Position numbers and translations under genes: made by a program
NCBI RefSeq assembly: GCF_001908375.1
Contig: NZ_CP017241.1
Span: 4,109,501 to 4,173,500, forward strand
Reading direction: 5' to 3'
Length of the DNA: 64,000 nucleotides
Source of the DNA: Rhizobium etli 8C-3
GTDB taxonomy: Bacteria; Pseudomonadota; Alphaproteobacteria; Rhizobiales; Rhizobiaceae
The notes under the pieces: generated by a model
Database searches by the model: none
Told to the model about the DNA's origin: nothing
The model's input: only the letters and a program-made list of their open reading frames with translations
Shown: positions 17,504 through 26,754 of the stretch, one piece after another
Layout: every line of letters begins with the position of its first letter
Numbering within the stretch: position 1 is the first letter of the stretch

Positions 17504-18815
17504 GGCTTCTCTTGTTCTGGTCGGCGCATTGATGGGTGCGACCGCCATGAGCGTCATTTATGCGGCGGGAGTGCCGGCCGAAGCGGCCGGGGCATCTACC
17601 TACAAGGAACTCTCCGTGTTCGGGGACGTCTTCGAGCGCGTCCGCGCCCAGTACGTCACGCCGCCGGCAGAAGACAAACTGATCGAAAATGCCATCAACG
17701 GCATGCTTTCATCCCTCGATCCGCATTCGAGCTATATGAACGCCAAGGATGCCGAGGATATGAGCACCCAGACGAAGGGTGAATTCGGTGGTCTCGGCAT
17801 TGAAGTCACGATGGAAGACGAACTCGTCAAGGTGATCACGCCGATTGACGATACGCCGGCGGCCAAGGCAGGCGTTCTTGCCGGCGATTTTATTTCCGAG
17901 ATCGACGGCCAGTCGGTCCGCGGACTGAAGCTCGAAGAAGCTGTCGAAAAGATGCGCGGCGCCGTCAACACTCCGATCAAGCTCACACTCATCCGCAAGG
18001 GCGCCGATAAGCCGATCGAGTTGACGATCGTTCGCGACATCGTCGCGGTACAGGCCGTCAAGTCCCGCGTCGAGGATGATGTCGGCTATCTCCGGGTCAT
18101 CTCCTTCACCGAAAAGACCTACCCGGATCTCGAAAAGGCGATCGCCAAGATCAAGGCGGCGGTTCCGGCCGACAAGCTCAAGGGTTACGTGCTCGACCTG
18201 CGCCTCAATCCCGGCGGCCTGCTCGATCAGGCGATCAAGGTTTCTGACGCTCTGCTGCAGCGCGGCGAGGTGGTCTCGACCCGTGGCCGCAATCCCGACG
18301 AAACCCGTCGCTTCAATGCCGGCCCGGGCGATCTCACGGATGGCAAGCCGGTGATCGTGCTCGTCAACGGCGGCTCGGCTTCCGCTTCGGAAATCGTGGC
18401 CGGCGCCCTGCAGGATCTACGCCGCGCGACCGTTCTCGGCACGAGGTCCTTTGGCAAGGGTTCCGTCCAGACGATCATTCCGCTTGGCGAAAACGGCGCA
18501 CTGCGGTTGACGACCGCGCTCTACTACACGCCGTCGGGCCGCTCGATTCAAGGCACCGGCATCACGCCGGACATCAAGGTCGAAGAGCCTCTGCCGGACG
18601 ATCTGAAGGACAAGATGGCAACCGAAGGCGAATCCAGCCTGCGCGGCCATATCAAGGGTCAGAGCGAGACCGATGAAGGCTCAGGTTCCGTCGCCTATGT
18701 CCCCCCGGATCCGAAGGACGACGTTCAGTTGAACTATGCGTTCGACTTGCTTCGCGGCAAGAAGACCGACCCGGCCTTCCCCCCGAATCCGGACAAGGCG
18801 GTTTCCGCGAAGTGA
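17493..18815 (+). CDS. ctpA: Carboxy-terminal processing protease, S41 family
   Basis: 440 aa from the ATG at 17493 (GGAAAGGCACGC upstream), which lies inside the end of the envC-like gene. Signal peptide (MIRRASLVLVGALMGATAMSVIYAAG), an N-terminal helical part with LDPHSSYMN, a PDZ domain (about residues 85-175, FGGLGIEVTMEDELVKVI), then the S41 protease core: catalytic Ser in NGGSASASEIVAGAL and Lys in GTRSFGKGSVQT. It trims periplasmic substrates, often cell-wall hydrolases, which fits its pairing with the EnvC-type activator. A strong terminator follows. Confidence 0.95.
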   Translation: MIRRASLVLVGALMGATAMSVIYAAGVPAEAAGASTYKELSVFGDVFERVRAQYVTPPAEDKLIENAINGMLSSLDPHSSYMNAKDAEDMSTQTKGEFGGLGIEVTMEDELVKVITPIDDTPAAKAGVLAGDFISEIDGQSVRGLKLEEAVEKMRGAVNTPIKLTLIRKGADKPIELTIVRDIVAVQAVKSRVEDDVGYLRVISFTEKTYPDLEKAIAKIKAAVPADKLKGYVLDLRLNPGGLLDQAIKVSDALLQRGEVVSTRGRNPDETRRFNAGPGDLTDGKPVIVLVNGGSASASEIVAGALQDLRRATVLGTRSFGKGSVQTIIPLGENGALRLTTALYYTPSGRSIQGTGITPDIKVEEPLPDDLKDKMATEGESSLRGHIKGQSETDEGSGSVAYVPPDPKDDVQLNYAFDLLRGKKTDPAFPPNPDKAVSAK

Positions 18816-18827
18816 ACATCTTGGGTC

Positions 18828-18860
18828 ATCAGGCCGGATTTTGATCCGGCCTGATTTTTT
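18828..18860 (+). terminator. Intrinsic terminator after ctpA
   Basis: A perfect 12-base stem (ATCAGGCCGGAT / ATCCGGCCTGAT), a four-base loop and a run of T. It separates the rsfS-rlmH-envC-ctpA unit from the deacetylase gene downstream. Confidence 0.85.
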
Positions 18861-18892
18861 GCTGTTTCCCGGTTTTGGAGCGGGCGAGGAAA

Positions 18893-20083
18893 TTGGGAAC
18901 GGATTTGCATGCACCACTGGGCCAGAACCGCAAGGCTGGCAAGCGGCCGAATATCCTGCGGATCGGCCGGATTGCCGCCAGCCTCTGCCTGATCACGATC
19001 GGCGGCTTTTCTCTCTACACGATGCTCAGTGACGATGGCCTTCAGCCGACAAGGCCGCCTCTGGCCGATCAAGCGGCCTCACCACCGACGGATACCGTCC
19101 AGCCCGCCCCCACGCAGAGCCAGACGGCAAATGGGATGTCGCGCTCCGATCCGCATTCCGGTGCGAATATCGAGCGGATGGTGACCGGAGACGGCTCGGT
19201 CGTGACCAAATACAGCCCGCGGCCACGCGACGACAAGGGTCCAGCTCTGGTGGACGCCATGCAGGTCGGCCAGGATCCGCGCATGGCAGCGATGCCCAAT
19301 GAGAGCCTTCTGGAGGACAGCCCGTTTGGCCGCCTACCCGTCATCGGACCGGATGGCCGTCGCCCGATGGATCAGTATGCGCGTCCGTGGTCCGGCGCCC
19401 GCGGCACCCGCGTTGCGATCGTGGTGAGCGGTCTCGGCCTCAGCCAGACGGGTACGCAGCGCGCCATCAAGGAGCTTCCTGAGGAAGTCACCCTCGCATT
19501 CGCCGCCAGCGGCAATAGCCTGCAGCGTTGGATGCAGGAAGCGCGACGCAGCGGCCATGAAATCCTCCTGCAAGTTCCACTGGAGCCCTTCGATTATCCG
19601 GCAAACGACCCCGGCCCCGGGACGCTGCTTACCTCGAAGTCACCAGCAGAAAATATCGAAAACCTGCATCGCGCGATGGCCGAAATCACCAACTATACGG
19701 GCATCATGAACTATCTGGGAGGACGCTTCCTCTCCAATCCCGATGCCATGGAGCCGGTGATGCGCGACATCGGCAAGCGGGGCTTGTTGTTTCTCGACGA
19801 CGGTTCCTCCGCGCAATCGAAGACGGACGCTGTGGCGAAGGGAACGGAGCTTGCCCATGCTTTCGCCGATCTGCAGCTCGATGGTCAGGTCGATGTGAAC
19901 GCCATCCTGCATAGGCTTGACGAGCTCGAACGCATTGCCAAGCGCAACGGCCAGGCAATTGGCGTTGCAGCGGCTTTCGACGAGAGTATCGAGGCAATAT
20001 CCAAATGGAGCGAAGAGGCAGGAATGCGCGGCATTGAGATCGTCGGTGTTGCTGCCCTTGCTGCGGATGCTAAAAATCCTTGA
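18893..20083 (+). CDS. Divergent polysaccharide deacetylase (YibQ/DUF610 family)
   Basis: About 396 aa. The start is uncertain: TTG at 18893 follows GAGGA closely and gives [12 protein letters not shown], as in rhizobial relatives; TTG at 18875 is also open. One N-terminal membrane segment ([19 protein letters not shown]) precedes a low-complexity Pro/Thr/Gln linker. The family domain follows from about residue 165 ([55 protein letters not shown]). The family is often encoded beside envC and ctpA, which suggests a peptidoglycan role, but activity is unproven. The stop overlaps the rppH ribosome binding site. Confidence 0.85.
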   Translation: MGTDLHAPLGQNRKAGKRPNILRIGRIAASLCLITIGGFSLYTMLSDDGLQPTRPPLADQAASPPTDTVQPAPTQSQTANGMSRSDPHSGANIERMVTGDGSVVTKYSPRPRDDKGPALVDAMQVGQDPRMAAMPNESLLEDSPFGRLPVIGPDGRRPMDQYARPWSGARGTRVAIVVSGLGLSQTGTQRAIKELPEEVTLAFAASGNSLQRWMQEARRSGHEILLQVPLEPFDYPANDPGPGTLLTSKSPAENIENLHRAMAEITNYTGIMNYLGGRFLSNPDAMEPVMRDIGKRGLLFLDDGSSAQSKTDAVAKGTELAHAFADLQLDGQVDVNAILHRLDELERIAKRNGQAIGVAAAFDESIEAISKWSEEAGMRGIEIVGVAALAADAKNP

Positions 20084-20094
20084 GGAGCACCCCC

Positions 20095-20628
20095 GTGAAC
20101 CAGGCGACAATCAAAGCCGAAGACCTTCCCTACCGGCCCTGCGTCGGCGTGATGATCCTTAACCGCGACGGGCTTGTATGGGCAGGCCGGCGTGTCCCGG
20201 TCGGCAATTCCGAATATGATGGCACACCACAACTGTGGCAAATGCCGCAAGGTGGTATCGACAAGGGCGAGGATCCGCTCGAAGCGGCATACCGCGAACT
20301 CTACGAGGAAACCGGTATCAGAACGGTGACCTTGCTCGCGGAGGCGAGCGATTGGATCAACTATGATCTGCCGCCGCAGCTGATCGGCATCGGGCTCAAG
20401 GGAAGGTTTCGCGGCCAGACGCAACGCTGGTTCGCCTTCCGCTTCGAAGGCGACGAAAGCGAAATCAGGATCAACCCGCCGCCGGGAGGCCACGAGCCAG
20501 AGTTTGACGCCTGGGAGTGGAAATCCATGCACGAGCTACCTGGGTTGATCGTGCCTTTCAAACGGGCTGTCTACGACCGGGTCGTATCGGAATTCAGCCA
20601 TTTGGCCGACCTGCGAGCGGCGGGCTGA
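20095..20628 (+). CDS. rppH: RNA pyrophosphohydrolase (Nudix)
   Basis: 177 aa from the GTG at 20095, with GAGGAG eight bases upstream. The Nudix box occupies residues 53-75 ([23 protein letters not shown]), with the metal-binding REXXEE. The flanking [20 protein letters not shown] and [22 protein letters not shown] are typical of RppH/IalA. It removes pyrophosphate from triphosphorylated 5' mRNA ends and so starts decay; relatives also cleave dinucleoside polyphosphates. It is 11 bases after the deacetylase gene and translated with it. Confidence 0.95.
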   Translation: MNQATIKAEDLPYRPCVGVMILNRDGLVWAGRRVPVGNSEYDGTPQLWQMPQGGIDKGEDPLEAAYRELYEETGIRTVTLLAEASDWINYDLPPQLIGIGLKGRFRGQTQRWFAFRFEGDESEIRINPPPGGHEPEFDAWEWKSMHELPGLIVPFKRAVYDRVVSEFSHLADLRAAG

Positions 20629-21008
20629 CGGCGGCAGCGGTCTCCCGGCCTCAGAACCAATTTTCCGATTTCCGAGCAAGCGAAGACGCCAGGGCTTGTA
20701 CGAGGATGGTTTTGGACCTCCCAGTTCAACCTCGGTAATTTGAAGAAAGCGGGATTGTCGCCGGCAAGCCTTGCAACGGCATGCCTTTGCCGCTTCCCTT
20801 TTCCCATCCTGTTCAACATAGAAAATTTCAATGCGATGAAGGCTCTGCAGTGGATCAAGGCTGGGCGGCTGCAGTAGACGCGGCCACTTTCCAGGACACC
20901 GGGTTGTCGTAAAGTCTCGAGCCGGAGAGCAGCTGAGAGCGAAGCCAACCCTGTTCAAAATTGCCTTCGCAGCCACTATACTGTCTGCCTTGGACGGGAG
21001 AGAATTTC
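20629..21008. other. Gap without a supported gene
   Basis: About 380 bases between rppH and the exported methyltransferase gene. Overlapping minus-strand frames (20976-20536 and 20948-20571) show no motif. The region marks the left edge of the three-gene operon and could be a junction of an insertion. No terminator-grade hairpin was found. Confidence 0.45.
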
Positions 21009-21761
21009 ATGCGTCCATTAGCCCAGTGCCAAACGCTATTGGCCGCGGTTCTGGCGGGCACGGCCGCCGTGGTTTCGACATCTGCGTGCGCGCAGGATCG
21101 CCTCGCCGAGCGTGCAGCGATGATCGAAACAATCAATTTGCACGCCCGCTCAGCGCCGTCAGCCGTCGAGGGCCAGGGCATTGACCCGGTGGTGCTGAAG
21201 ACGATGGGGAAAGTGCCGCGCCACTCCTTCGTGCCCGAGGAGCTGCGCGGGGCGGCCTATCGAGATCGACCGCTGCCGATCGGATACGGTCAGACGATCT
21301 CGCAACCCTTCATCGTCGCGCTGATGACCGACCTGATCAACGTCGGCCCTGGTGACGTCGTCCTGGAAATCGGCACTGGATCGGGCTATCAGGCAGCCGT
21401 CCTGTCGCCGCTCGCAGCAAAGGTCTACTCGATCGAGATCATACCGAAACTGGGCGAACGGGCAGCCTCCCTGCTTGCGCAGCTTCACTTCGACAATGTC
21501 GAGGTGAAGGTAGGCGACGGTTACTATGGCTGGCCAGCACACGCGCCATTCGACGGAATCGTGGTCACTGCCGCTGCCAGCCACATCCCCCCGCCGCTGG
21601 TAGAACAGCTCGCAAGGGGCGGGCGGATGGTCGTCCCCGTCGGGGGTCCTTTCGCGACCCAGTTTCTGATGCTGGTCGAGAAGCGCGTGGACGGAAGCAT
21701 TACGACCCGGCAGCTGCTGCCGGTGAGCTTCGTACCGCTGAGGGGAGGTCAGGCCCGATGA
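21009..21761 (+). CDS. Exported protein-L-isoaspartate O-methyltransferase
   Basis: 250 aa from the ATG at 21009, with GGGAGAG upstream. The PCMT family core is complete: AMGKVPRHSFVP-like segment (TMGKVPRHSFVPEELRGAAY), GYGQTISQPFIVALMTDL, SAM motif I VLEIGTGSGYQAAVLS, and FDGIVVTAAASHIPPPLVEQL. Residues 1-28 are a Sec signal peptide with an Ala-Cys-Ala/Gln cleavage site, so the enzyme is predicted periplasmic although SAM is cytoplasmic. It would methylate isoaspartyl residues of damaged proteins. The stop overlaps the next gene by four bases (ATGA). Confidence 0.88.
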   Translation: MRPLAQCQTLLAAVLAGTAAVVSTSACAQDRLAERAAMIETINLHARSAPSAVEGQGIDPVVLKTMGKVPRHSFVPEELRGAAYRDRPLPIGYGQTISQPFIVALMTDLINVGPGDVVLEIGTGSGYQAAVLSPLAAKVYSIEIIPKLGERAASLLAQLHFDNVEVKVGDGYYGWPAHAPFDGIVVTAAASHIPPPLVEQLARGGRMVVPVGGPFATQFLMLVEKRVDGSITTRQLLPVSFVPLRGGQAR

Positions 21762-24304
21762 GAATGGGTCGCCTGGTGCCGGTCGGTCTTATATCGGCGG
21801 CGACCCTTGCCCACGAGGTGCTACTGATGCGGTTCTACTCGATCATTCAGTGGCATCATTTCGCCTATATGATCATCAGCATCGCGCTCCTTGGCTTCGG
21901 CGCGAGCGGCACGTTGCTTGCGCTCGCCCGCCGCCCCCTGGTTAAACGCTATCCCGAAGCGTTCGCAGCATCGGCGGCCCTGTTCGGCATTACTGCGGTT
22001 GCCAGCGTCGCTACCGCCGAACGGCTCCCGTTCAATGCCCTCGAAATTGTCTGGAATCCGGGGCAGCTCGGCTGGCTCGCGGCCAGCTATGCTCTCCTGG
22101 TCCTGCCGTTCTTTTTCGGTGCTAGCTGTATCGGCCTTGCCTTCATCCGCCACCCTGGCCAGATTGGACGCGTCTATTCCTTCGACCTGGTCGGCGCAGG
22201 GGTCGGTGCGCTGGGCACCGTCGGGCTCTTGTTTATCGTCCCTCCTCCTGTGGCGCTGTGCTTCGTGGCAGCGCTGGGATTCGCCGCAGCTGCCCTCGCC
22301 GCGACGGGCATGGCTCGGCATCGGTGGCCCGCCGTGGGCGGCTTGGGACTTGCAGTCCTGGTCATCGGCGTGTGGCTGCCACCGTCCTGGGCGGCCCCTG
22401 GCCCGCACATGTCGCAGTACAAGGGCCTGCGCATGGCCCTCGAAGTGCCGAACGCACGAGTGGTCGAGGAACGATCAAGCCCCTTGGGACTGCTGACGGT
22501 CGTCGAGAGCCCGACCGTGCCCATCCGCTACGCGCCGGGCCTCAGCCTCGCCAACACCCAAGAGCCGCCCGCCCAACTCGCCGTCTTCACCGATGGCGAC
22601 AGTATTACGGCGATCACCGCCTTTAGCGGCGATCCGGCGACGGTCGCTTATCTCGACCGGACGACGGCCGCGCTCCCGTACCGCATCCTTAAGCGGCCGC
22701 GAGTCCTGATCCTTGGTGCCGGCGGCGGCGAACAGGTGCTGCTCGCGCTGCGCGCCGGAGCCGACATCGTGGATGCCGTTGAGCTCAACCCGCAGATGAT
22801 CGATCTTGCTCGCAATCGTTTCGCTGACTTCGCCGGCCGCATCTTTAGCCGCCCGAATGTGCATCTGCATTTAGGCGAGGCGCGCGCCTTCGCCGCGGCC
22901 ACTGGCGAGCGTTACGACCTGATCCAGATGCCGCTCCTTGACTCATTCAGCGCCTCCGCGGCCGGCGTACAGACCATGCATGAGAACTATACCTATACAC
23001 TGGAGGCGCTGCGGGATTATCTCGCGGTGCTGAGACCGGGTGGTATCATCGCCATCACGCGATGGCTGCGGGTGCCGCCACGTGACATTCTCAAGTTGTT
23101 TGCCACCGCTACGGCAGCGCTTGAAGCTGACGGCGTGACCGAGGCCGGCCAGCAGCTTGCGCTGATCCGCAGCTGGAATACCGCAACACTCCTCGTCGCC
23201 AAGTCGGCGTTCACCGGCGAAGACGTCGAAGCCATCCGCAGCTTCGCGTCCGATAATTTCTTTGACATTTCCTGGGCGCCTGGCATCTCGTCGACGCAAG
23301 TGAACCAGTACAACCAGCTCGACCGGGAATATCTTTACGAGGGAGCCCTGGCTCTCCTCGGCCCAGAGCGGACCGACTTCATCGAGCGCTACAAGTTCGA
23401 TATTGCACCCGCCACTGACGATCGCCCTTATTTCTTCGACTTCTTCCGCTGGCGCGCCCTGCCCGAGCTCCTGACGCTGCGCACCCAAGGTGGGGCTGCG
23501 ATGCTCGATTGGGGTTACCTGATCCTGGCGACGACGCTCGTCCAGGCCACGATCCTCAGCGTGGTCCTGATTCTGCTGCCGCTCTGGCTTGGCCGGCAAG
23601 CACTCGCAAGAGGAGTACCTCGGCTGCGCTTCGGGCTCTATTTCCTTGCCTTGGGCCTGGCCTTCCTCTTCATCGAGATTGCCTTCATCCAGCGCTTCGT
23701 GCTGTTCCTCGGCCATCCGCTTTACGCTGTCGCCGTCGTGCTTGCGGGATTCCTTGCCTTTGCGGGTCTCGGCAGCGCCGTAGCCGCACGCTGGATGGCG
23801 CTGGCCGGAGGCGGATCAGCGGTGCGCGGCATTGCACTCGCCGTCGTTGTGATCGCATGCCTTTGTGCCACCTACCTGCTTGCGCTGCCTTCGGTATTTG
23901 AACGGCTACTGGCGCTGACGGATGCCGCAAAGATTTCGATCGCACTCCTGATGATAGCGCCGCTTGCCGTCTTCATGGGCATGCCCTTTCCCCTTGGCCT
24001 TAGTCACGTTGGCACCTGCTCGCAGGCGTTCGTTCCCTGGGCATGGGGGATCAATGGCTGTGCGTCGGTGTTGAGCGCGATCCTCGCCGTCCTGATTGCC
24101 ATGCATATCGGGTTCACTGGCGTCGTTGTGATCGGCACTATCCTTTATCTTGTCGCCCCGGCCCTGCTCGCCGGGGCGGGGGACCGGTACGATCAGAAGA
24201 CGCCGCCTGGCCTTGTTCCGGATCGAAATCGTGCGCCAGCTGGACCAATGCCAAAAAACCCGATCCGGCTGGCGAGTGGGCCGATCGAATCCGGGAGGGG
24301 ATGA
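21758..24304 (+). CDS. Membrane protein with spermidine-synthase-like domain
   Basis: 848 aa. Three parts: an N-terminal membrane block of about seven helices (residues about 1-215), a soluble Rossmann domain (about 300-500), and a C-terminal membrane block (about 575-825). The middle has the aminopropyltransferase/methyltransferase nucleotide motif VLILGAGGGEQVLLAL (from about residue 316), acidic DAVELNPQMIDLARNRF, and the FSASAAGVQTMHENYTYT segment. Such SpeE-like membrane proteins are usually annotated as spermidine synthases without proof of that reaction. It is coupled by four-base overlaps to the exported methyltransferase and to the DUF429-like gene. Confidence 0.82.
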   Translation: MRMGRLVPVGLISAATLAHEVLLMRFYSIIQWHHFAYMIISIALLGFGASGTLLALARRPLVKRYPEAFAASAALFGITAVASVATAERLPFNALEIVWNPGQLGWLAASYALLVLPFFFGASCIGLAFIRHPGQIGRVYSFDLVGAGVGALGTVGLLFIVPPPVALCFVAALGFAAAALAATGMARHRWPAVGGLGLAVLVIGVWLPPSWAAPGPHMSQYKGLRMALEVPNARVVEERSSPLGLLTVVESPTVPIRYAPGLSLANTQEPPAQLAVFTDGDSITAITAFSGDPATVAYLDRTTAALPYRILKRPRVLILGAGGGEQVLLALRAGADIVDAVELNPQMIDLARNRFADFAGRIFSRPNVHLHLGEARAFAAATGERYDLIQMPLLDSFSASAAGVQTMHENYTYTLEALRDYLAVLRPGGIIAITRWLRVPPRDILKLFATATAALEADGVTEAGQQLALIRSWNTATLLVAKSAFTGEDVEAIRSFASDNFFDISWAPGISSTQVNQYNQLDREYLYEGALALLGPERTDFIERYKFDIAPATDDRPYFFDFFRWRALPELLTLRTQGGAAMLDWGYLILATTLVQATILSVVLILLPLWLGRQALARGVPRLRFGLYFLALGLAFLFIEIAFIQRFVLFLGHPLYAVAVVLAGFLAFAGLGSAVAARWMALAGGGSAVRGIALAVVVIACLCATYLLALPSVFERLLALTDAAKISIALLMIAPLAVFMGMPFPLGLSHVGTCSQAFVPWAWGINGCASVLSAILAVLIAMHIGFTGVVVIGTILYLVAPALLAGAGDRYDQKTPPGLVPDRNRAPAGPMPKNPIRLASGPIESGRG

Positions 24305-25251
24305 TGTCCTTAGCCCTCGTCGCACATTGCGACTGGAGCATCGATCGGCAGAAACGCTGGAAGTGCGTCGCTGTTTGCGACGGTAGCCGTTGGATAATCT
24401 CGGCGCCGGAGCCCGTCAGTGATACGGCGACATTGCTGCCCCGGCTACGGCAGCGTGCCAAAATCGATGGTGCGACGCTTGTAGGCTTCGACTTTCCGAT
24501 TGGACTGCCAGAAGCCTATGGCAGGGCGATCGGTCTTTCTTCTTTCCGCGAGGCATTGCAGACCTTCGGCACGGGTTCCTTTGCCGAGTGGTACATGGTC
24601 GCCGAGCATCGCAGCCAGATCTCGCTGCACCGGCCATTCTATCCAATGCGTCCGGGCGGCACGCAACGCCAGCATCTTTTCGACGCGCTGGGAGTCGCGA
24701 CAGGCGCCGATCTTCTCCGGCATTGCGAGCGTGCCACTGGCGAGCGGGGAAATGCCTGCATGATCTTCTGGACGTTGGGGGGCAATCAGGTCGGCAAGGC
24801 GGCGATAACCGGTTGGCGAGAAATCATCGTCCCCAACCTTGATGAGATCGCCCTGTGGCCCTTCGACGGTGGGATCGATGTCCTGGCGCATCCTGGCGCC
24901 ACCATCGTCGCCGAGACCTATCCCGGCGACGTCTACGGCCAGATCGGCATCTCCCCTCGACCCCTCTGGAGCAAACGGCGGCAATCGGGGCGCCGATCCA
25001 TCAGCCACCATCTCACGCGTTGGCTGGATGCGCGCCCGCAGGTCGACGGGACGGCGATACTCGACGCCATCTCCGACGGATTTGGATCAGACAGGGCCGG
25101 CGAGGACCGTTTCGACGCGACGGTCGGCCTGTTCGGTATGCTCGATGTGGTCGATGGCTATCGTAGCGACGGCGCATCGGATGATCGGGTTATTGGTCAG
25201 TGGGAAGGTTGGATCCTCGGCCAGGCAGGCGCAAGGAGCGAGGGTTTTTGA
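24301..25251 (+). CDS. DUF429-like protein (predicted RNase H-like fold)
   Basis: 316 aa. The ATG at 24301 (another follows) overlaps the previous stop and has GGGAGGGG upstream. Motifs resemble DUF429: an early Asp in HCDWS (residue 11), VGFDFPIGLPEAYG, the Glu in VAETYPGDVYG, and EDRFDATVGLFGMLDVV near the C-terminus. These four acidic positions would form the active site of an RNase H-like nuclease. The family's function is unknown. Its place in an operon with an exported methyltransferase and a membrane SpeE-like protein is not explained by a nuclease role. Confidence 0.6.
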   Translation: MMSLALVAHCDWSIDRQKRWKCVAVCDGSRWIISAPEPVSDTATLLPRLRQRAKIDGATLVGFDFPIGLPEAYGRAIGLSSFREALQTFGTGSFAEWYMVAEHRSQISLHRPFYPMRPGGTQRQHLFDALGVATGADLLRHCERATGERGNACMIFWTLGGNQVGKAAITGWREIIVPNLDEIALWPFDGGIDVLAHPGATIVAETYPGDVYGQIGISPRPLWSKRRQSGRRSISHHLTRWLDARPQVDGTAILDAISDGFGSDRAGEDRFDATVGLFGMLDVVDGYRSDGASDDRVIGQWEGWILGQAGARSEGF

Positions 25252-25610
25252 CGATGTGGACGGCACCCTTGAGAAAATGCCGTTGTTCGCACGCGGCGAC
25301 GGTCATTTTGCCGCAATCCCAGCCACGGTCGCAAGGACCAACCTCAATGCTTGAACGGCCTTGAACCGTCGATTGAACCCGACGCGCCGTTATCAGCGGA
25401 TCGACCGACGACGGGAAGTTTCAAGCGCCAGCGTCAGAGCAAGGAAGATCATTCGCTTTGGCGGACGGGGCAGGCGCGATGGAAAGAGCACCGTGCCGGC
25501 AAATTTGGAGAAAACCTGGATCGAAGATCCCGATCTTCGCTCCAACATCATCGAGCGTCACCGGCACCCACAATGGAAATAGCCGACCTCTTGCGTGCAT
25601 AAGGTCATCG
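25252..25610. other. Gap without a supported gene
   Basis: About 360 bases after the DUF429-like gene. Short frames overlap each other without motifs or clear ribosome binding sites. It marks the right edge of the three-gene operon. Confidence 0.4.
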
Positions 25611-25739
25611 ATGGCGCAAGGACCGGCACGTCCAGGAAAGAAGGATTTGAGAGAAATTGACCGGAATGACCTGGGGACCTGGGTGCAGCGCTCGCTCGAA
25701 CACGATCCCATCCTGCCGCAACACCCGCCCTCGACTTGA
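25611..25739 (+). CDS. Possible 42-aa small protein
   Basis: ATG 25611 to TGA 25739, with AAGG six bases upstream. The peptide is hydrophilic (GKKDLREIDRNDLGTWVQRS) and matches no family I know. The call rests on the start context and on a terminator hairpin that begins at its stop codon. That hairpin could equally belong only to the convergent bacterioferritin gene. Confidence 0.3.
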   Translation: MAQGPARPGKKDLREIDRNDLGTWVQRSLEHDPILPQHPPST

Positions 25740-25779
25740 AAAGCCAACCGGCTGCACTTTTTGCGGCCGGCTGGCTTTT
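25739..25779. terminator. Bidirectional terminator at the bacterioferritin 3' end
   Basis: A 14-base stem (AAAAGCCAACCGGC / GCCGGCTGGCTTTT, one mismatch), loop of 13. It has an A-run on one side and a T-run on the other, so it can work in both directions. It lies ten bases beyond the bfr stop. Confidence 0.8.
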
Positions 25780-25788
25780 GAAGGTTAC

Positions 25789-26274
25789 TCACTCGGCGTC
25801 GTTGGCCGAGTCCGCGTTCAGCTGGCCATACTTGGATTCGCCGATCTTCTCGAGGAGGTCGAGCTGCGTTTCGAGGAAGTCGATATGCCCTTCCTCATCG
25901 GCAAGGAGCTCCTCGAATAGCTTCATGGAGACATAGTCACCGGCGTCATGACAGATGTCGCGCGACTTCTTGTAAGCCGTGCGGGCATCATACTCGCCGG
26001 CAAGATCGGCTTCCAGAACCTCCTTGACGTTCTGGCCGATGCGCAAGGGCGCAAGCGTCTGCAGGTTCGGATGCCCCTCAAGGAATATGATGCGCGCGAC
26101 AAGGCGGTCGGCATGGTGCATCTCTTCAATGGATTCGGCGCGCTCCTTTTTGGCGAGCTTGGTATAACCCCAGTCTTCCAACAGCCGGTAGTGAACCCAG
26201 TATTGATTGACTGCGCCGAGTTCGAGGAACAGTGCCTCGTTAAGCCGCTCGATGACCTTTTTGTCGCCTTTCAA
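25789..26274 (-). CDS. bfr: Bacterioferritin
   Basis: 161 aa from a TTG start at 26274 (GGAGAGCGGACA upstream). This numbering puts the ferroxidase ligands Glu18, Glu51 and His54 and the haem ligand Met52 exactly where they are in E. coli Bfr, which supports TTG over the ATG at 26298 (169 aa). Later ligands are in GEYDART and [16 protein letters not shown]. The 24-subunit shell stores iron as ferric mineral in the cytoplasm. The 5' end overlaps the bfd-like gene by 35 bases, so the two are co-expressed. Confidence 0.95.
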   Translation of the reverse strand: MKGDKKVIERLNEALFLELGAVNQYWVHYRLLEDWGYTKLAKKERAESIEEMHHADRLVARIIFLEGHPNLQTLAPLRIGQNVKEVLEADLAGEYDARTAYKKSRDICHDAGDYVSMKLFEELLADEEGHIDFLETQLDLLEKIGESKYGQLNADSANDAE

Positions 26275-26551
26275 TGTCCGCTCTCCTGTTTTCTTCATGG
26301 AATTGTTTCAGGCGGGACATGAAATCAAATATCTCGTCGTCCGTCGAGTCGCGGCGGGCATGATATTCTTCAGTCGTCCGGATGATGATATCGACGACGT
26401 TGGGGAAACAGCCGCAGCAACGGCCGCGCTTTTCCATGGCATGATAGACCTTCGCAGGCACGATAAGCTGCCAACAGTCTTCATCGAGAAGGTCGTTGAT
26501 GACCTCCCGGATTTCCTGGTCGGTTATATAGTTGCAGCTGCAGACGAGCAC
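26240..26551 (-). CDS. bfd: Bacterioferritin-associated ferredoxin-like [2Fe-2S] protein
   Basis: 103 aa from the GTG at 26551, which gives the family N-terminus [10 protein letters not shown]. Cluster ligands are Cys4, Cys6, Cys45 and Cys48 (CxC, then CCGC in [14 protein letters not shown]). Bfd reduces the core of Bfr through its haem to release iron. A C-terminal tail of about 35 charged residues (after EEYHAR) goes beyond the E. coli protein of 64 aa, and part of it is the region overlapping bfr. A TTGACA sequence (26613-26608 on the minus strand) is a possible -35 element. No clear Irr or RirA box was identified. Confidence 0.88.
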   Translation of the reverse strand: MLVCSCNYITDQEIREVINDLLDEDCWQLIVPAKVYHAMEKRGRCCGCFPNVVDIIIRTTEEYHARRDSTDDEIFDFMSRLKQFHEENRRADIERRQKGHRAA

Positions 26552-26754
26552 GTCTTCATTCCAAACATGACACTGACTATCGTGTTTTCTGCTAAAGAAG
26601 ATGGTGGCTGTCAAGAAAAAAATCGAGGTGGAAGGCGCAGCGGACGATAGTGACCGTTGGTTTGGAGACCTTCCGCGCAATGCATTTTGATCCTCAGCGC
26701 GATCTGGCCCAGCAGCTGGCATGCTGCTCGGCAACATCATCGATCGCTGCGGCA

